NCBI RefSeq assembly: GCF_017599305.1
Contig: NZ_JAGFWR010000026.1
Span: forward strand, 1 to 64,000
DNA length: 64,000 nucleotides
Direction of reading: 5' to 3'
Origin: Micromonospora antibiotica
GTDB lineage: Bacteria; Actinomycetota; Actinomycetes; Mycobacteriales; Micromonosporaceae
Shown here: positions 47,287-57,135 of the stretch, in pieces
Layout: each line of letters starts with the position of its first letter
Numbering within the stretch: position 1 is the first letter of the stretch
Made by a program: the position numbers and the translations under genes
Notes under the pieces: generated by a model
What the model was told of the DNA's origin: nothing
Seen by the model: the letters and a program-made list of their open reading frames with translations, nothing else
Databases searched by the model: none

Positions 47287-48069
47287 ATGACCTCTCCCGA
47301 CCGACTCGTGCGGGTCGCCACGGCCCGTGGGGTGACCACGCTCACCCTGGACAGCCCGCACAACCGCAACGCGCTGTCCACGGCGCTGATGACCGAGCTG
47401 CTGGCCGGGATCGCCGCGGCGGTCGCCGACGACGCGGTCCGGGTGGTCGTGCTGGACCACACCGGCCCGGTCTTCTGCTCCGGGGCGGACCTGAAGGAGA
47501 CGGCGGCGGCGTACGCCAGCGGGTCGGTGCCGGCCGGGATGCTCGGTGACGTGCTGGTGGCGGTGCGGGAGTGCCCGAAGCCGGTGCTGGCGAAGGTGGC
47601 CGGGCCGGCGCGGGCCGGCGGTCTGGGCCTGATCGCGGCGGCGGACCTGGCGGTCTGCGCGCAGGAGGCGACGTTCGCCTTCACCGAGGTGCGGATCGGG
47701 GTGATCCCGGCGGTGATCTCGGCGACCGTGCTGCCCCGGCTGCATCCCCGGGCCGCTGCCGAGCTGTACCTGACCGGCGACACCTTCGAGGGTGGGCGGG
47801 CCGCCGAGGTGGGCCTGGTGACCGCCGCCGTACCGGCCGCCGAGCTGGACGCGGCGGTGGCCGGGTACTGCGCGTCGCTGGTCCGGGGGGCGCCGGGGGC
47901 GTTGGCCGGGACGAAGGAGTTGCTGCGCCGACCGCCGGCCACGGACCTGCGGGCGGAGATCGCCGACCTGTCCGCCCGCTCCACCGGTTACTTCCTGTCG
48001 GCCGAGGGCCGCGAGGGCGTGGCGGCGTTCCGCGAGCGGCGGGACGCCGCCTGGGTACCGACGGATTGA
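47287..48069 (+). CDS. Enoyl-CoA hydratase/isomerase (crotonase) family
   Basis: The 260-residue crotonase has the oxyanion-hole segments FCSGADLKE and VAGPARAGGLGLIAAADLAV (usually GxARGGGxxL; here Ala replaces a Gly) and Glu in FTEVRIGVIPA. It would hydrate enoyl-CoAs, possibly in fatty acid or leucine degradation. The usual second Glu region appears intact. The ATG at 47287 is leaderless by the 7-nt -10 spacing. Confidence 0.9.
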   Translation: MTSPDRLVRVATARGVTTLTLDSPHNRNALSTALMTELLAGIAAAVADDAVRVVVLDHTGPVFCSGADLKETAAAYASGSVPAGMLGDVLVAVRECPKPVLAKVAGPARAGGLGLIAAADLAVCAQEATFAFTEVRIGVIPAVISATVLPRLHPRAAAELYLTGDTFEGGRAAEVGLVTAAVPAAELDAAVAGYCASLVRGAPGALAGTKELLRRPPATDLRAEIADLSARSTGYFLSAEGREGVAAFRERRDAAWVPTD

Positions 48070-48172
48070 GCTGGTTTCTTCCGGTTCCGTGCGGGAACGT
48101 GAACCGGTCGACCGACCCGGGGTCCCCGGATGACGACGTAGGCTGGCTCCGACCCTGAAACAGGAGGTGCGG

Positions 48173-49030
48173 GTGCGGACACGGACATTCGTGGCAGCCG
48201 GTGTCGTGGTGGCGTTGTTCGCCATCGTCGGGGGCTGGGGAGTCCGTCAGTTCGACGGGGAGCTTCGGCTCCCCATCGCGGGCCGCAGTTGCACCGTTCA
48301 GGCCGACGGCACCGTGAAGCTCGACGCCGACCAGATGGCCAACGCGGCCACCATCGCCGCGATCGGCATGCAACGGCAGATGCCCGAACAGGCCGTGGTG
48401 GTCGCCCTGGCCACCGCCTACCAGGAGTCGGGGCTGCGCAACCTCACCCATGGTGACCGGGACTCGCTCGGCCTCTTCCAGCAGCGCCCCAGCCAGGGTT
48501 GGGGCACCCCGGAGCAGATCCGCGACCAGCGGTACGCGGCGACCCGGTTCTACAAGGCGTTGAAGAAGGTGCGCGGCTGGGAGCGGATGGAGGTCACCGA
48601 CGCCGCCCAGGCGGTGCAGCGGTCGGCGTACCCGACGGCGTACCAGAAGTGGGCCGACGAGTCCCAGGTGCTGGCGCGGGCCCTGCTCGGCGAGGCTACC
48701 GGCGCGGTGGCCTGCACGGTGGGGCGTACCCCGGTGATGCGCGGGCAGGCGGCGGCGGCTGAGCTGACCCGTGGCCTGACCCTCGACTGGGGCCTGCCCG
48801 ACGCCGGGGCGGTGGCCGAGCTGACCGACGTGACGGTGCCCGCCACGGACGTCCGCGACGGCTGGCGGTACGCGCACTGGTTGGTCTCGCACGCCCCCGA
48901 CCACGGGGTGAAACGGGTCCGCTTCGACGGTCTGGAGTGGAGCGCCGACAACGGCCGGTGGGCGAAGGTCTCCGACGGCCGGCCGACCGAGGCGAGGGTG
49001 CTGGCCGAGGTCTTCGCCGACCGCGCCTGA
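48173..49030 (+). CDS. Exported lysozyme-like (transglycosylase-fold) protein
   Basis: The 285-residue protein has one N-terminal hydrophobic segment (FVAAGVVVALFAIVGGWGV) and an outer domain with TIAAIGMQRQMPEQAVVVALATAYQESGLRNL followed by DSLGLFQQRPSQGWG, the Glu-plus-Gly-Leu-Phe-Gln pattern of SLT/lysozyme folds (candidate catalytic Glu in YQESGL). The C-terminal half (YAHWLVSHAPDHGVKRVRFDG) is conserved in actinobacterial homologs. The second GTG (48173) was chosen: AGGAGG ends 5 nt before it, while the GTG at 48167 overlaps that Shine-Dalgarno. TAGGCT at 48139 is a probable -10. Confidence 0.75.
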   Translation: MRTRTFVAAGVVVALFAIVGGWGVRQFDGELRLPIAGRSCTVQADGTVKLDADQMANAATIAAIGMQRQMPEQAVVVALATAYQESGLRNLTHGDRDSLGLFQQRPSQGWGTPEQIRDQRYAATRFYKALKKVRGWERMEVTDAAQAVQRSAYPTAYQKWADESQVLARALLGEATGAVACTVGRTPVMRGQAAAAELTRGLTLDWGLPDAGAVAELTDVTVPATDVRDGWRYAHWLVSHAPDHGVKRVRFDGLEWSADNGRWAKVSDGRPTEARVLAEVFADRA

Positions 49031-49051
49031 CGGGTCGACGGGCCGGTGCGG

Positions 49052-49693
49052 TCAGCCGGCGACGTTCAGCCGGCGACGCACCTTCTCCCGGGTCGATTCG
49101 GGCAGGTCGGGGACGTCGAGCAGCCGGGGCAGCAGTTCCGGTTCCAGGCTGGTGGCCCGGAACACCTCGCCGATGGTGACGCCGTGCGCCGGCCGGTCCA
49201 CCACCTCGACCGGGTCGCCCGCGCCGACCTCGCCGTCGCGCAGCACCCGCAGGTACGCCCCGGGCATGGCCCGGACGGTGAACCGCTTGATCAGGTCGGG
49301 CACCCCCCAGAAGCCGGCGAAGGTCATGCACGGGGTACGCGGCTTGGTGACCTGGAGCAGCGCCGACCCGACGGCCCAGCGTTCGCCGATCACCGCGCCG
49401 GTGACGTCCACCGCCCAGGTGGTGAGGTTCTCGCCGAACCCGCCGGGGCTGATGTCGCGGCCCAGTTCGGCCGACCACCAGCCGGCGTCCTCCTGCGCGT
49501 AGGCGTAGACCGCCTGGTCGGGGCCGCCGTGTTGGGCCCGCTCACCGATGAAGTCACCGGCCACCCCGTCGGCGCGCAGCAGCACCGGGCCGTCGACCGG
49601 CCGCTTGTCGATGCCGCTGCGTCCGCTCGCGTCGCCCGCCCACTGCGCCTGCGTCACCACGCCGAGGTTCACCGCCACCACCCTGCCCGTCAT
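49052..49693 (-). CDS. MOSC-domain protein (YiiM-like)
   Basis: The 213-residue protein matches MOSC proteins of the YiiM type: GRVVAVNLG, VAGDFIGERAQHGGPDQAVYAYAQEDAGWW, GGFGENLTT and a Cys in PRTPCMTFAGFWG expected to bind Moco or act in sulfur chemistry on N-hydroxylated substrates. TACCCT (49700-49705) lies 6 nt before the ATG, with no Shine-Dalgarno. It converges on the lysozyme-like gene with 21 nt between stops. Confidence 0.9.
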   Translation of the reverse strand: MTGRVVAVNLGVVTQAQWAGDASGRSGIDKRPVDGPVLLRADGVAGDFIGERAQHGGPDQAVYAYAQEDAGWWSAELGRDISPGGFGENLTTWAVDVTGAVIGERWAVGSALLQVTKPRTPCMTFAGFWGVPDLIKRFTVRAMPGAYLRVLRDGEVGAGDPVEVVDRPAHGVTIGEVFRATSLEPELLPRLLDVPDLPESTREKVRRRLNVAG

Positions 49694-49735
49694 GACCCCA
49701 GGGTACGGCCGGGCGCGGGTGGTCACCGTCCCGGC

Positions 49736-50566
49736 TCAGCCCTTGACCGCACCGGCGACCAGACCGGAGACCATCCGGCGCTGCACCAGCAGGAAGAAGA
49801 CGATCACGGGCAGGGTGAACAGGGTGGACGCGGCCATCACCGACCCCCAGGCGGTGTCGTCGCGGCCGAAGAAGAACGTCATCGCCACCGGCAGGGTGTA
49901 ACGGCTCTGGTCGTTGACGAAGGTCAGCGCGAAGATCAGCTCGTTCCAGGCGGTGATGAAGGAGAAGATGCTGGTCGCCACCAGGCCCGGCGCGACCAGT
50001 GGGAAGAGGACCTTCCGGAAGATCTGCGACCGGCTCGCCCCGTCGATGGCGGCGGCCTCCTCCAGCTCCTTGGGCACCGCCGCGACGAAGCCGCGCAGCA
50101 TCCACACCGCGAACGGCAGGGAGAAGCCCAGGTAGGTCAGGATCAGGCTGGGCAGGGTGTTGTAGAGGCCGAGCCGCTGGATCATCAGGAACAGCGGGAT
50201 GACCAGCGCCTCCAGCGGGATCATCTGCACCACCAGCAGCAAGATCAGGAAGGTGGTCCGCAGCCGGAACCGGAACCGGGCCACCGCCGTCGCGGCCAGC
50301 AGCGCCACCAGGCCACTCAGCACGACCGTGCTGACGGCCACCAGCACGCTGTTGAACAGGAAGTCGCCGAAGGTCACGCCGGGGATCAGGTTGCCGGTGA
50401 GGATCTCCCGGTAGTGCTCCAGGGTGGGGTGTGCCGGCACCGGCCGGGGGGTGGCCGAGAAGATCTCCCGGTTGGGCTTCAGCGAGGTGGCGACCATCCA
50501 GTAGACCGGGAAGACGGCGAAGAGCGCCACCAGCAGGCCCGCACCGTTGAGGGCGACCTTCTTCAC
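49736..50566 (-). CDS. Sugar ABC transporter permease, MalG type
   Basis: The 276-residue permease has six hydrophobic segments and the EAA coupling loop ELEEAAAIDGASRSQIFRKVLFPL. The start GTG (50566) overlaps the upstream permease stop and has AGGAGGACGAG. There is no ATP-binding subunit in the operon, so a shared MsiK-type ATPase encoded elsewhere is likely, as is known for actinobacterial sugar importers. Confidence 0.9.
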   Translation of the reverse strand: MKKVALNGAGLLVALFAVFPVYWMVATSLKPNREIFSATPRPVPAHPTLEHYREILTGNLIPGVTFGDFLFNSVLVAVSTVVLSGLVALLAATAVARFRFRLRTTFLILLLVVQMIPLEALVIPLFLMIQRLGLYNTLPSLILTYLGFSLPFAVWMLRGFVAAVPKELEEAAAIDGASRSQIFRKVLFPLVAPGLVATSIFSFITAWNELIFALTFVNDQSRYTLPVAMTFFFGRDDTAWGSVMAASTLFTLPVIVFFLLVQRRMVSGLVAGAVKG

Positions 50567-51549
50567 GACTCGTCCTCCTGTCTGAGCACCATCCGGACGT
50601 ACAGGCCGGTCACCAGCAGCAGGATCAGCGTGAGGATGACCGCGATGGCCGAGCCCACGCCATACCTGGGCGGTGGGGAGAACGCCTCGGCGTACGAGTA
50701 GATGGCGAGCATGAACGTCGGCCGGTCCTGGGTGCCGCCGGCCAGGACGAACTGCTGGGTGAAGACCTTGAAGTCCCAGATGGTGGAGAGCACCACCAGG
50801 ATGCCGAAGACCGGCCGCAGCAGCGGGAAGGTGATCTTCCAGAACACCGTCCACGGGCCGGCCCCGTCGACCCGGGCCGCCTCGTGCAGCTCGCTCGGCA
50901 CGCTCTTGAGCCCGGCGAGCACGCTCACCGCGATGAACGGGAACGAGTGCCAGACCACCACCAGGGTCAGGATCGCGAAGAACAGCAGCGGCGAGTTGAA
51001 CCAGCCGTAACCCGACCAGTCGGTGCGGCCGAAGAGCGCCTGCGACAGCCCGTCGGGCAGGGCGTTGAACGCCCAGGTGACCAGACCGGAGGTGTCATCG
51101 AAGATCCATTTCCAGACGATCGTGCCGGTCAGCGCCGGGGTGGCCCAGGCCAGCATCACGCAACCGGCCACGAAGGTGGCCATCTTCCGGCCGAGCCGGT
51201 GCAGCAGCAGCCCGACCAGGGTGCCCAGCACCATCGTCAGCAGCACGTTCGCTGCGGCGAAGAGCACCGTGTTGCGCAGCACCGTACGGAAGAACGGGTC
51301 GCCGAGGATCTGGGGGTAGTTCGCCAGCCCGACGAACGGCCACTCCCGGTCCCCGCGCAGCTGCCGGACGTTGTCGAGCCGGAAGAACGACATCGTCACC
51401 ACCTGACCCAACGGCCAGAGCAGCAGCACCCCGATCACGACCAGGCAGGGCAGCAGGAGCAGGTACGGCAGGCGGTCCACCCGGGACCGTCGCCGCGCGG
51501 GGGTCTTCCGCGCGGCGTCCGTCCGGGTGCGCTCGGTCAGCGTGCTCAC
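50563..51549 (-). CDS. Sugar ABC transporter permease, MalF type
   Basis: The 328-residue permease has a basic N-terminus (TPARRRSRVDR), six to seven hydrophobic segments and the EAA loop ELHEAARVDGAGPWTVFWKITFPLL. It is coupled on both sides by GTGA overlaps. The substrate is not deducible; the binding protein resembles oligosaccharide binders. Confidence 0.9.
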   Translation of the reverse strand: MSTLTERTRTDAARKTPARRRSRVDRLPYLLLLPCLVVIGVLLLWPLGQVVTMSFFRLDNVRQLRGDREWPFVGLANYPQILGDPFFRTVLRNTVLFAAANVLLTMVLGTLVGLLLHRLGRKMATFVAGCVMLAWATPALTGTIVWKWIFDDTSGLVTWAFNALPDGLSQALFGRTDWSGYGWFNSPLLFFAILTLVVVWHSFPFIAVSVLAGLKSVPSELHEAARVDGAGPWTVFWKITFPLLRPVFGILVVLSTIWDFKVFTQQFVLAGGTQDRPTFMLAIYSYAEAFSPPPRYGVGSAIAVILTLILLLVTGLYVRMVLRQEDES

Positions 51550-52835
51550 TTGGCGTTGAGGATGCTTTCCATCTCGGCGGCGGCGTCACCGGTGGCCTGC
51601 TCGACCGATTTCTGCCCCTTGATGATCGAGCTGTTCATCGCCTGGGTGACCGTCTTCGTCCGGCTGACCTCCACCCACTTGGGGGTCAACGGCGTCACCC
51701 GGGTGCGCTGCATGGTGCTGGCGAACGCCGCCATCAGCTTGTCGTCGGCGTAGTTCCCGCCCTGCACGAGGTCGGCGTAGACCGGGAAGAACCCCAGGCT
51801 GCCGGCGAAGGTCTGGGCGTTCTTCTTGTTCAGCAGCACGGTCAGGTAGTCCCAGGCCAGGTCCTGCCGCTTGCTGTCGCGCCACAGGGCGATGTCCGAG
51901 CCGCCGGCGAAGGCCGGGGCCGGCCTGCCGTCCGGGCCGGGGATCGGGAAGGTGCCCCAGACCTTCTCGATGTCGGGGTTGTCCTTCTTGATCGCGCCGG
52001 CCTGCCAGCTGCCGGCGAAGGCCATCGCCGCCTTGCCGGTGGCGAACTGGGTACGGGCGTCGATCTCGTTCCATCCGGCGGCGGCGGGCGGGGCGACCTT
52101 GTGCACGGTCACCAGGTCGGTCCAGAACTTCACCGCCTGCCGCACCTGCGGGCTGGTGTAACCGGACTTCCAGGTGCCGCCCTGGTCGGTGGCGATCTCG
52201 CCGCCGGCACCCCAGAGGAAGGAGTAGAAGGGCAGCTCGGAGTTGCCGGGCAGGGCGATGCCGTAGGTGCCGGGTTTCTTGGCCTGCACCGCCTTGGCGA
52301 CCGCGACCAGGTCGTCCCAGTTCTTCGGCGGCTGCACGCCGGCCTCGGCGAACCAGTCGGTGCGGTAGTAGATCGCGCGCACCCCGGCGTACCAGGGGAC
52401 GCCGTACTGCTTGCCGTCGAGTTGCGCGTTGCGCACCAGGTCGGGCAGGACGTCCTTGCCGTCGGCCCAGCTGCCGAACCTGCCGGAGACGTCGGCGAGG
52501 GCCTCCTGGGCCGCCCAGCCCTGGGTCTCGGTGTTGCCGAGTTCGGTGACGTCCGGGCCCTCGCCGCCGGCGAGCGCGGCCTGAAACTTCTTCGGCGCCT
52601 CCAGCCAGGGTATGTACTGGACCACCACGTCGGTGTCGGGGTGCCGCTGCCGGAACTCGGTCTCGACGCCGTCGAGGAACGTCGTCTGGGCGTCGCTCCC
52701 CTCGCCCATCATCCAGACCGTCAGCTTGCTGTCGTCGGCGGCTTCGTCGTCGCCGGAACCGCCGCAACCGGCGAGCACCATCGCGGCCGAGGCCACGATG
52801 GCGGTGACCGGGGCCAGCCGTTTCCACCTGTTCAC
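51546..52835 (-). CDS. Sugar ABC transporter substrate-binding lipoprotein
   Basis: The 429-residue family-1 solute-binding protein has a signal with lipobox VLAGCGGSG, then LTVWMMGEGSDAQTTFL, a hinge region PDVTELGNTETQGWAAQEAL and conserved AMAFAGSWQAG. Trp/Tyr residues (VPWYAGVRAIYYRTDWF) could stack with sugars. The GTG at 52835 has GAGGGAG upstream. It is the first gene of a three-gene operon. Confidence 0.9.
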   Translation of the reverse strand: MNRWKRLAPVTAIVASAAMVLAGCGGSGDDEAADDSKLTVWMMGEGSDAQTTFLDGVETEFRQRHPDTDVVVQYIPWLEAPKKFQAALAGGEGPDVTELGNTETQGWAAQEALADVSGRFGSWADGKDVLPDLVRNAQLDGKQYGVPWYAGVRAIYYRTDWFAEAGVQPPKNWDDLVAVAKAVQAKKPGTYGIALPGNSELPFYSFLWGAGGEIATDQGGTWKSGYTSPQVRQAVKFWTDLVTVHKVAPPAAAGWNEIDARTQFATGKAAMAFAGSWQAGAIKKDNPDIEKVWGTFPIPGPDGRPAPAFAGGSDIALWRDSKRQDLAWDYLTVLLNKKNAQTFAGSLGFFPVYADLVQGGNYADDKLMAAFASTMQRTRVTPLTPKWVEVSRTKTVTQAMNSSIIKGQKSVEQATGDAAAEMESILNAK

Positions 52836-52879
52836 GCCACTTCTCCCTCGCACTGTCCGGCACTTACCTTCTCAGCCGC

Positions 52880-52908
52880 ACCCTAGTAGGAAAATTTCCT
52901 TTACGACA
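52880..52908 (-). promoter_or_regulatory. Promoter and ROK/LacI-like operator of the sugar ABC operon
   Basis: A minus-strand -10 TAGGGT (52880-52885) is immediately preceded by the palindrome AGGAAAATTTCCT (52888-52900), in the -10/-35 spacer. The AT-rich operator in GC-rich DNA and its position argue for sugar-responsive repression; the regulator is not in the window. Nothing else is seen in 52909-53055. Confidence 0.6.
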
Positions 52909-53055
52909 GGGGTGGGTGCCGCCCCGCGCGAGCGGACCGTCGACGGCACGGCGGCGGACGGCGGGGCGTTCGGCGAGGCGACCGTATCGCAGGCGGGGGC
53001 CGCTCTGGCAGGCCCCGCGACGACCCGTCGGGATCGATGGCCACCATCCGGACGA

Positions 53056-53092
53056 GCGGATGCCCGCCCCCGAACCGGGGGCGGGCATCCGC
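53056..53092 (-). terminator. Terminator of the first GlsB-like gene
   Basis: GCGGATGCCCGCCCCC pairs with GGGGGCGGGCATCCGC across the loop GAACC, 42 nt past the stop. Confidence 0.8.
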
Positions 53093-53134
53093 TGAGTTGG
53101 TCCGTGCCGGCCGGTCACCGACCGGCGGGCGGGA

Positions 53135-53422
53135 TCACCGGTGGCTGACGCCCCGACGACGACCCACACCGGCCACCAGGGCCACGGCGATGGCGGCGAG
53201 GACGACCTGCACCAGCAGCTCGGTCCAGTCGATGCCGGCGGTCTGAGTGGCGATGCCCATCGCCCGGGCCAACACGGTGCCCAGCAGCGCAGCGCCCACA
53301 CCGATCAGCATGTGCAGCCAGATCGGCATGTTCTGGCGGCCCGGCACGACCAGGCGACCCAGAGCGCCGATGATGAGACCGACGACGAGCGCGGTGATGA
53401 TGCCCCAGACGGTGAACTCCAC
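53135..53422 (-). CDS. GlsB/YeaQ/YmgE-family stress membrane protein, copy 1
   Basis: The 95-residue protein has three hydrophobic segments: IITALVVGLIIGALGRLVVPG, WLHMLIGVGAALLGTVLARAMG and ELLVQVVLAAIAVALVAGVG, with a basic RRRGVSHR end. The family (transglycosylase-associated) is induced by stress in several bacteria; its mechanism is unknown. The GTG has AAGGAGGACGG upstream. It differs from copy 2 at only three residues. Confidence 0.88.
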   Translation of the reverse strand: MEFTVWGIITALVVGLIIGALGRLVVPGRQNMPIWLHMLIGVGAALLGTVLARAMGIATQTAGIDWTELLVQVVLAAIAVALVAGVGRRRGVSHR

Positions 53423-53454
53423 GGCCGTCCTCCTTCAGTAGATATGTCGTTGGT

Positions 53455-53491
53455 GAGTGTTTGTTGCTGTGGTGATCGATAGGTTCCCGAA
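53455..53491 (-). promoter_or_regulatory. Conserved upstream motif of GlsB copy 1
   Basis: On the minus strand CGGGAACCTA...TCACCACAGCAAC lies 60-70 nt before the start; copy 2 has CGGGAATCTA...TCACGACAGGAAC at the same distance (53955-53991). The GGGAAC/T core resembles ECF-sigma -35 elements (inference). Confidence 0.4.
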
Positions 53492-53580
53492 GCGGAGAAT
53501 TTCCAAACCGACTCAGGTAACGATCTGGTCTAGACCGCCCGCCACCGGCGACGACCCCCGCCGCCCGACCCCGTACGCCA

Positions 53581-53616
53581 GCGGGCGCCCGACCCCCGTG
53601 GGGGTCGGGCGCCCGC
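53581..53616 (-). terminator. Terminator of the second GlsB-like gene
   Basis: GCGGGCGCCCGACCCCC pairs exactly with GGGGGTCGGGCGCCCGC across 2 nt, 19 nt after the stop. Confidence 0.8.
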
Positions 53617-53634
53617 TCAGCGGTGCCGCTTGAC

Positions 53635-53922
53635 TTACCGGTGGGTGACGCTGCGGCGGCGACCCACACCGGCCACCAGGGCCACGGCGATGGCGGCGAG
53701 GACGACCTGCACCAGCAGCTCGGTCCAGTCGATGCCGGCGGTCTCGGTGGCGATGCCCATCGCCCGGGCCAACACGGTGCCCAGCAGCGCGGCGCCCACA
53801 CCGATCAGCATGTGCAGCCAGATCGGCATGTTCTGGCGGCCCGGCACGACCAGACGGCCCAGAGCGCCGATGATGAGACCAACAACGAGCGCGGTGATGA
53901 TGCCCCAGACGGTGAACTCCAC
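53635..53922 (-). CDS. GlsB/YeaQ/YmgE-family stress membrane protein, copy 2
   Basis: The 95-residue near-twin of the 53135 gene has substitutions Q60E, G92S and S94T. The DNA is also almost identical through the coding region, with a handful of changes, while flanks diverge except for the upstream motif. That points to recent duplication or gene conversion. The GTG has AGGAGGAGGG upstream. Confidence 0.88.
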   Translation of the reverse strand: MEFTVWGIITALVVGLIIGALGRLVVPGRQNMPIWLHMLIGVGAALLGTVLARAMGIATETAGIDWTELLVQVVLAAIAVALVAGVGRRRSVTHR

Positions 53923-54243
53923 GGTCGCCCTCCTCCTGAAGATTGAGTCACACGGTATGTGTGGTTCCTGTCGTGACAGCTAGATTCCCGACCCGCCGGA
54001 AAACCAAACCGACTCACCACCACACATGTCGCCGCACGTCGATCGAACACCGCTGCGTCGGTTCGCCGGCCGTCGATGTCCGTGCAGCTCAGGGCACTCG
54101 CGCCAGCCCATCCGGCAGCGACGCCGGGGCGGAAGATTCGTCCGTACGACACCGGGGCGCGCATGCCGACGGCCGGCGGCCCGGTCGGAACACCGGGTCC
54201 GCCGGCCGTCGTGGGACACCTGGGCCGGCCGTGCCGCGCCGAC

Positions 54244-54351
54244 GCGGCCGAGCCGACGGGCCGGGCGGGCGCGGCCGAGCCGACGGGCCGGGCGGGCGCG
54301 GCCGAGCCGACGGGCCGGGCGGGCGCGGCCGAGCCGACGGGCCGGGTGTAC
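54244..54351. repeat. 27-bp minisatellite next to lepA
   Basis: Three exact units beginning GCGGCCGAGCCGACGGGCCG (54244-54324) and a fourth diverged at its end (to 54351) stop 18 nt before the lepA stop. The rest of 53992-54243 has no gene or clear signal. Confidence 0.88.
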
Positions 54352-54368
54352 GCGCCCGCTGCGGGCGG

Positions 54369-56246
<1,878 letters not shown>

Positions 56247-56363
56247 AGCGGTCCGTTCTGGTCGGCTGACGGGAGCGGGCCGACGCACGCCGGCCCCCTC
56301 TATGCTCCCACGTCGCCGCGAACCCGGTCCGATCACTCCTGGGGTACCCGGACCGGACCCGAC

Positions 56364-56500
56364 GCGGCAGGGCCCGGCGGGGTGCGCTCCTCGGCCACCT
56401 CGACGGAGAGGGCGGGCCCGGCGGGGTTCACTCCTCGGGCGGCTCGACGAAGAGGGCGGGCCCGGCGGGGTTCACTCCTCGGGCGGCTCGACGAAGAGGG
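56364..56500. repeat. 44-bp tandem repeat spanning the DUF4240 stop codon
   Basis: Units at 56408-56451 and 56452-56495 are nearly exact copies, with a diverged unit before (about 56364-56407) and the start of another after. One unit covers the last codons and stop of the DUF4240 gene (FVEPPEE), so its 3' end is duplicated downstream. The rest of 56247-56363 is upstream DNA of lepA. Confidence 0.88.
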
Positions 56501-57008
56501 CGGCGAGCTTCGGCAGCCGACGGCGGGCCTCCTGCTCGTCGTCGAAGTCCCAGAAGTCGTTCAGATCGGGCACCGGCACCCGGTCCCGCTCCGCCGGCAG
56601 GTCGGTGGCGGTCGCCTTACGGTAGGCGTCCCACGGCACCGCCAGCATGTCCTCGCACTCGAACTCCTCACCGCTGAGCGCCGCCGACCGGACCCGGGGC
56701 ACCTCGGCCAACGAATCCGGGGCGGTCACCGCGGCGGCGAAGACCGCCCGCCCCTGGGTCATCAGCCAACCCCGGAAATACTCGAACCCGTCGTCGGAGC
56801 AACCCCCGTTGATCAGGTACGCCGCACCCCACAGGTCGACCCGGTAGGAAGCGGCGAGCACCCGCTGCTGGTGGTGCGCGTACCCGACGATGTCCTGCGG
56901 GGTGCGTTCGGCGAGCAGCGCGACCGTCCGGGCGGCGACCGCGCCGGCCTCGCCCCCGCCCCCGGCCCGGGCCTGGTCGATCAACTGCCAGAAGTCGTCG
57001 GTCCTCAT
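56472..57008 (-). CDS. DUF4240-domain protein
   Basis: The 178-residue protein starts MRTDDFWQLIDQARAGG and carries the family core SYRVDLWGAAYLINGGCSDDGFEYFRGWLMTQG (outline). It ends with an acidic helix (DLNDFWDFDDEQEARRRLPKL). GAGACT (57016-57021) lies 7 nt before the ATG, with no Shine-Dalgarno. Function is unknown. The 3' end lies in a 44-bp tandem repeat, so the C-terminus may vary between strains. Confidence 0.85.
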   Translation of the reverse strand: MRTDDFWQLIDQARAGGGGEAGAVAARTVALLAERTPQDIVGYAHHQQRVLAASYRVDLWGAAYLINGGCSDDGFEYFRGWLMTQGRAVFAAAVTAPDSLAEVPRVRSAALSGEEFECEDMLAVPWDAYRKATATDLPAERDRVPVPDLNDFWDFDDEQEARRRLPKLAALFVEPPEE

Positions 57009-57135
57009 GGCCTGGAGTCTCCCAGACCCCCGCCGGCACCCGGTCGACGCCGGGCCACCGTCGTCCCGGCCGGGGCGCACGCGTCGCGCGGGTCGGCGGT
57101 CCACCCGGTTCGGCCCGACCGGGCACGATGGTGGG

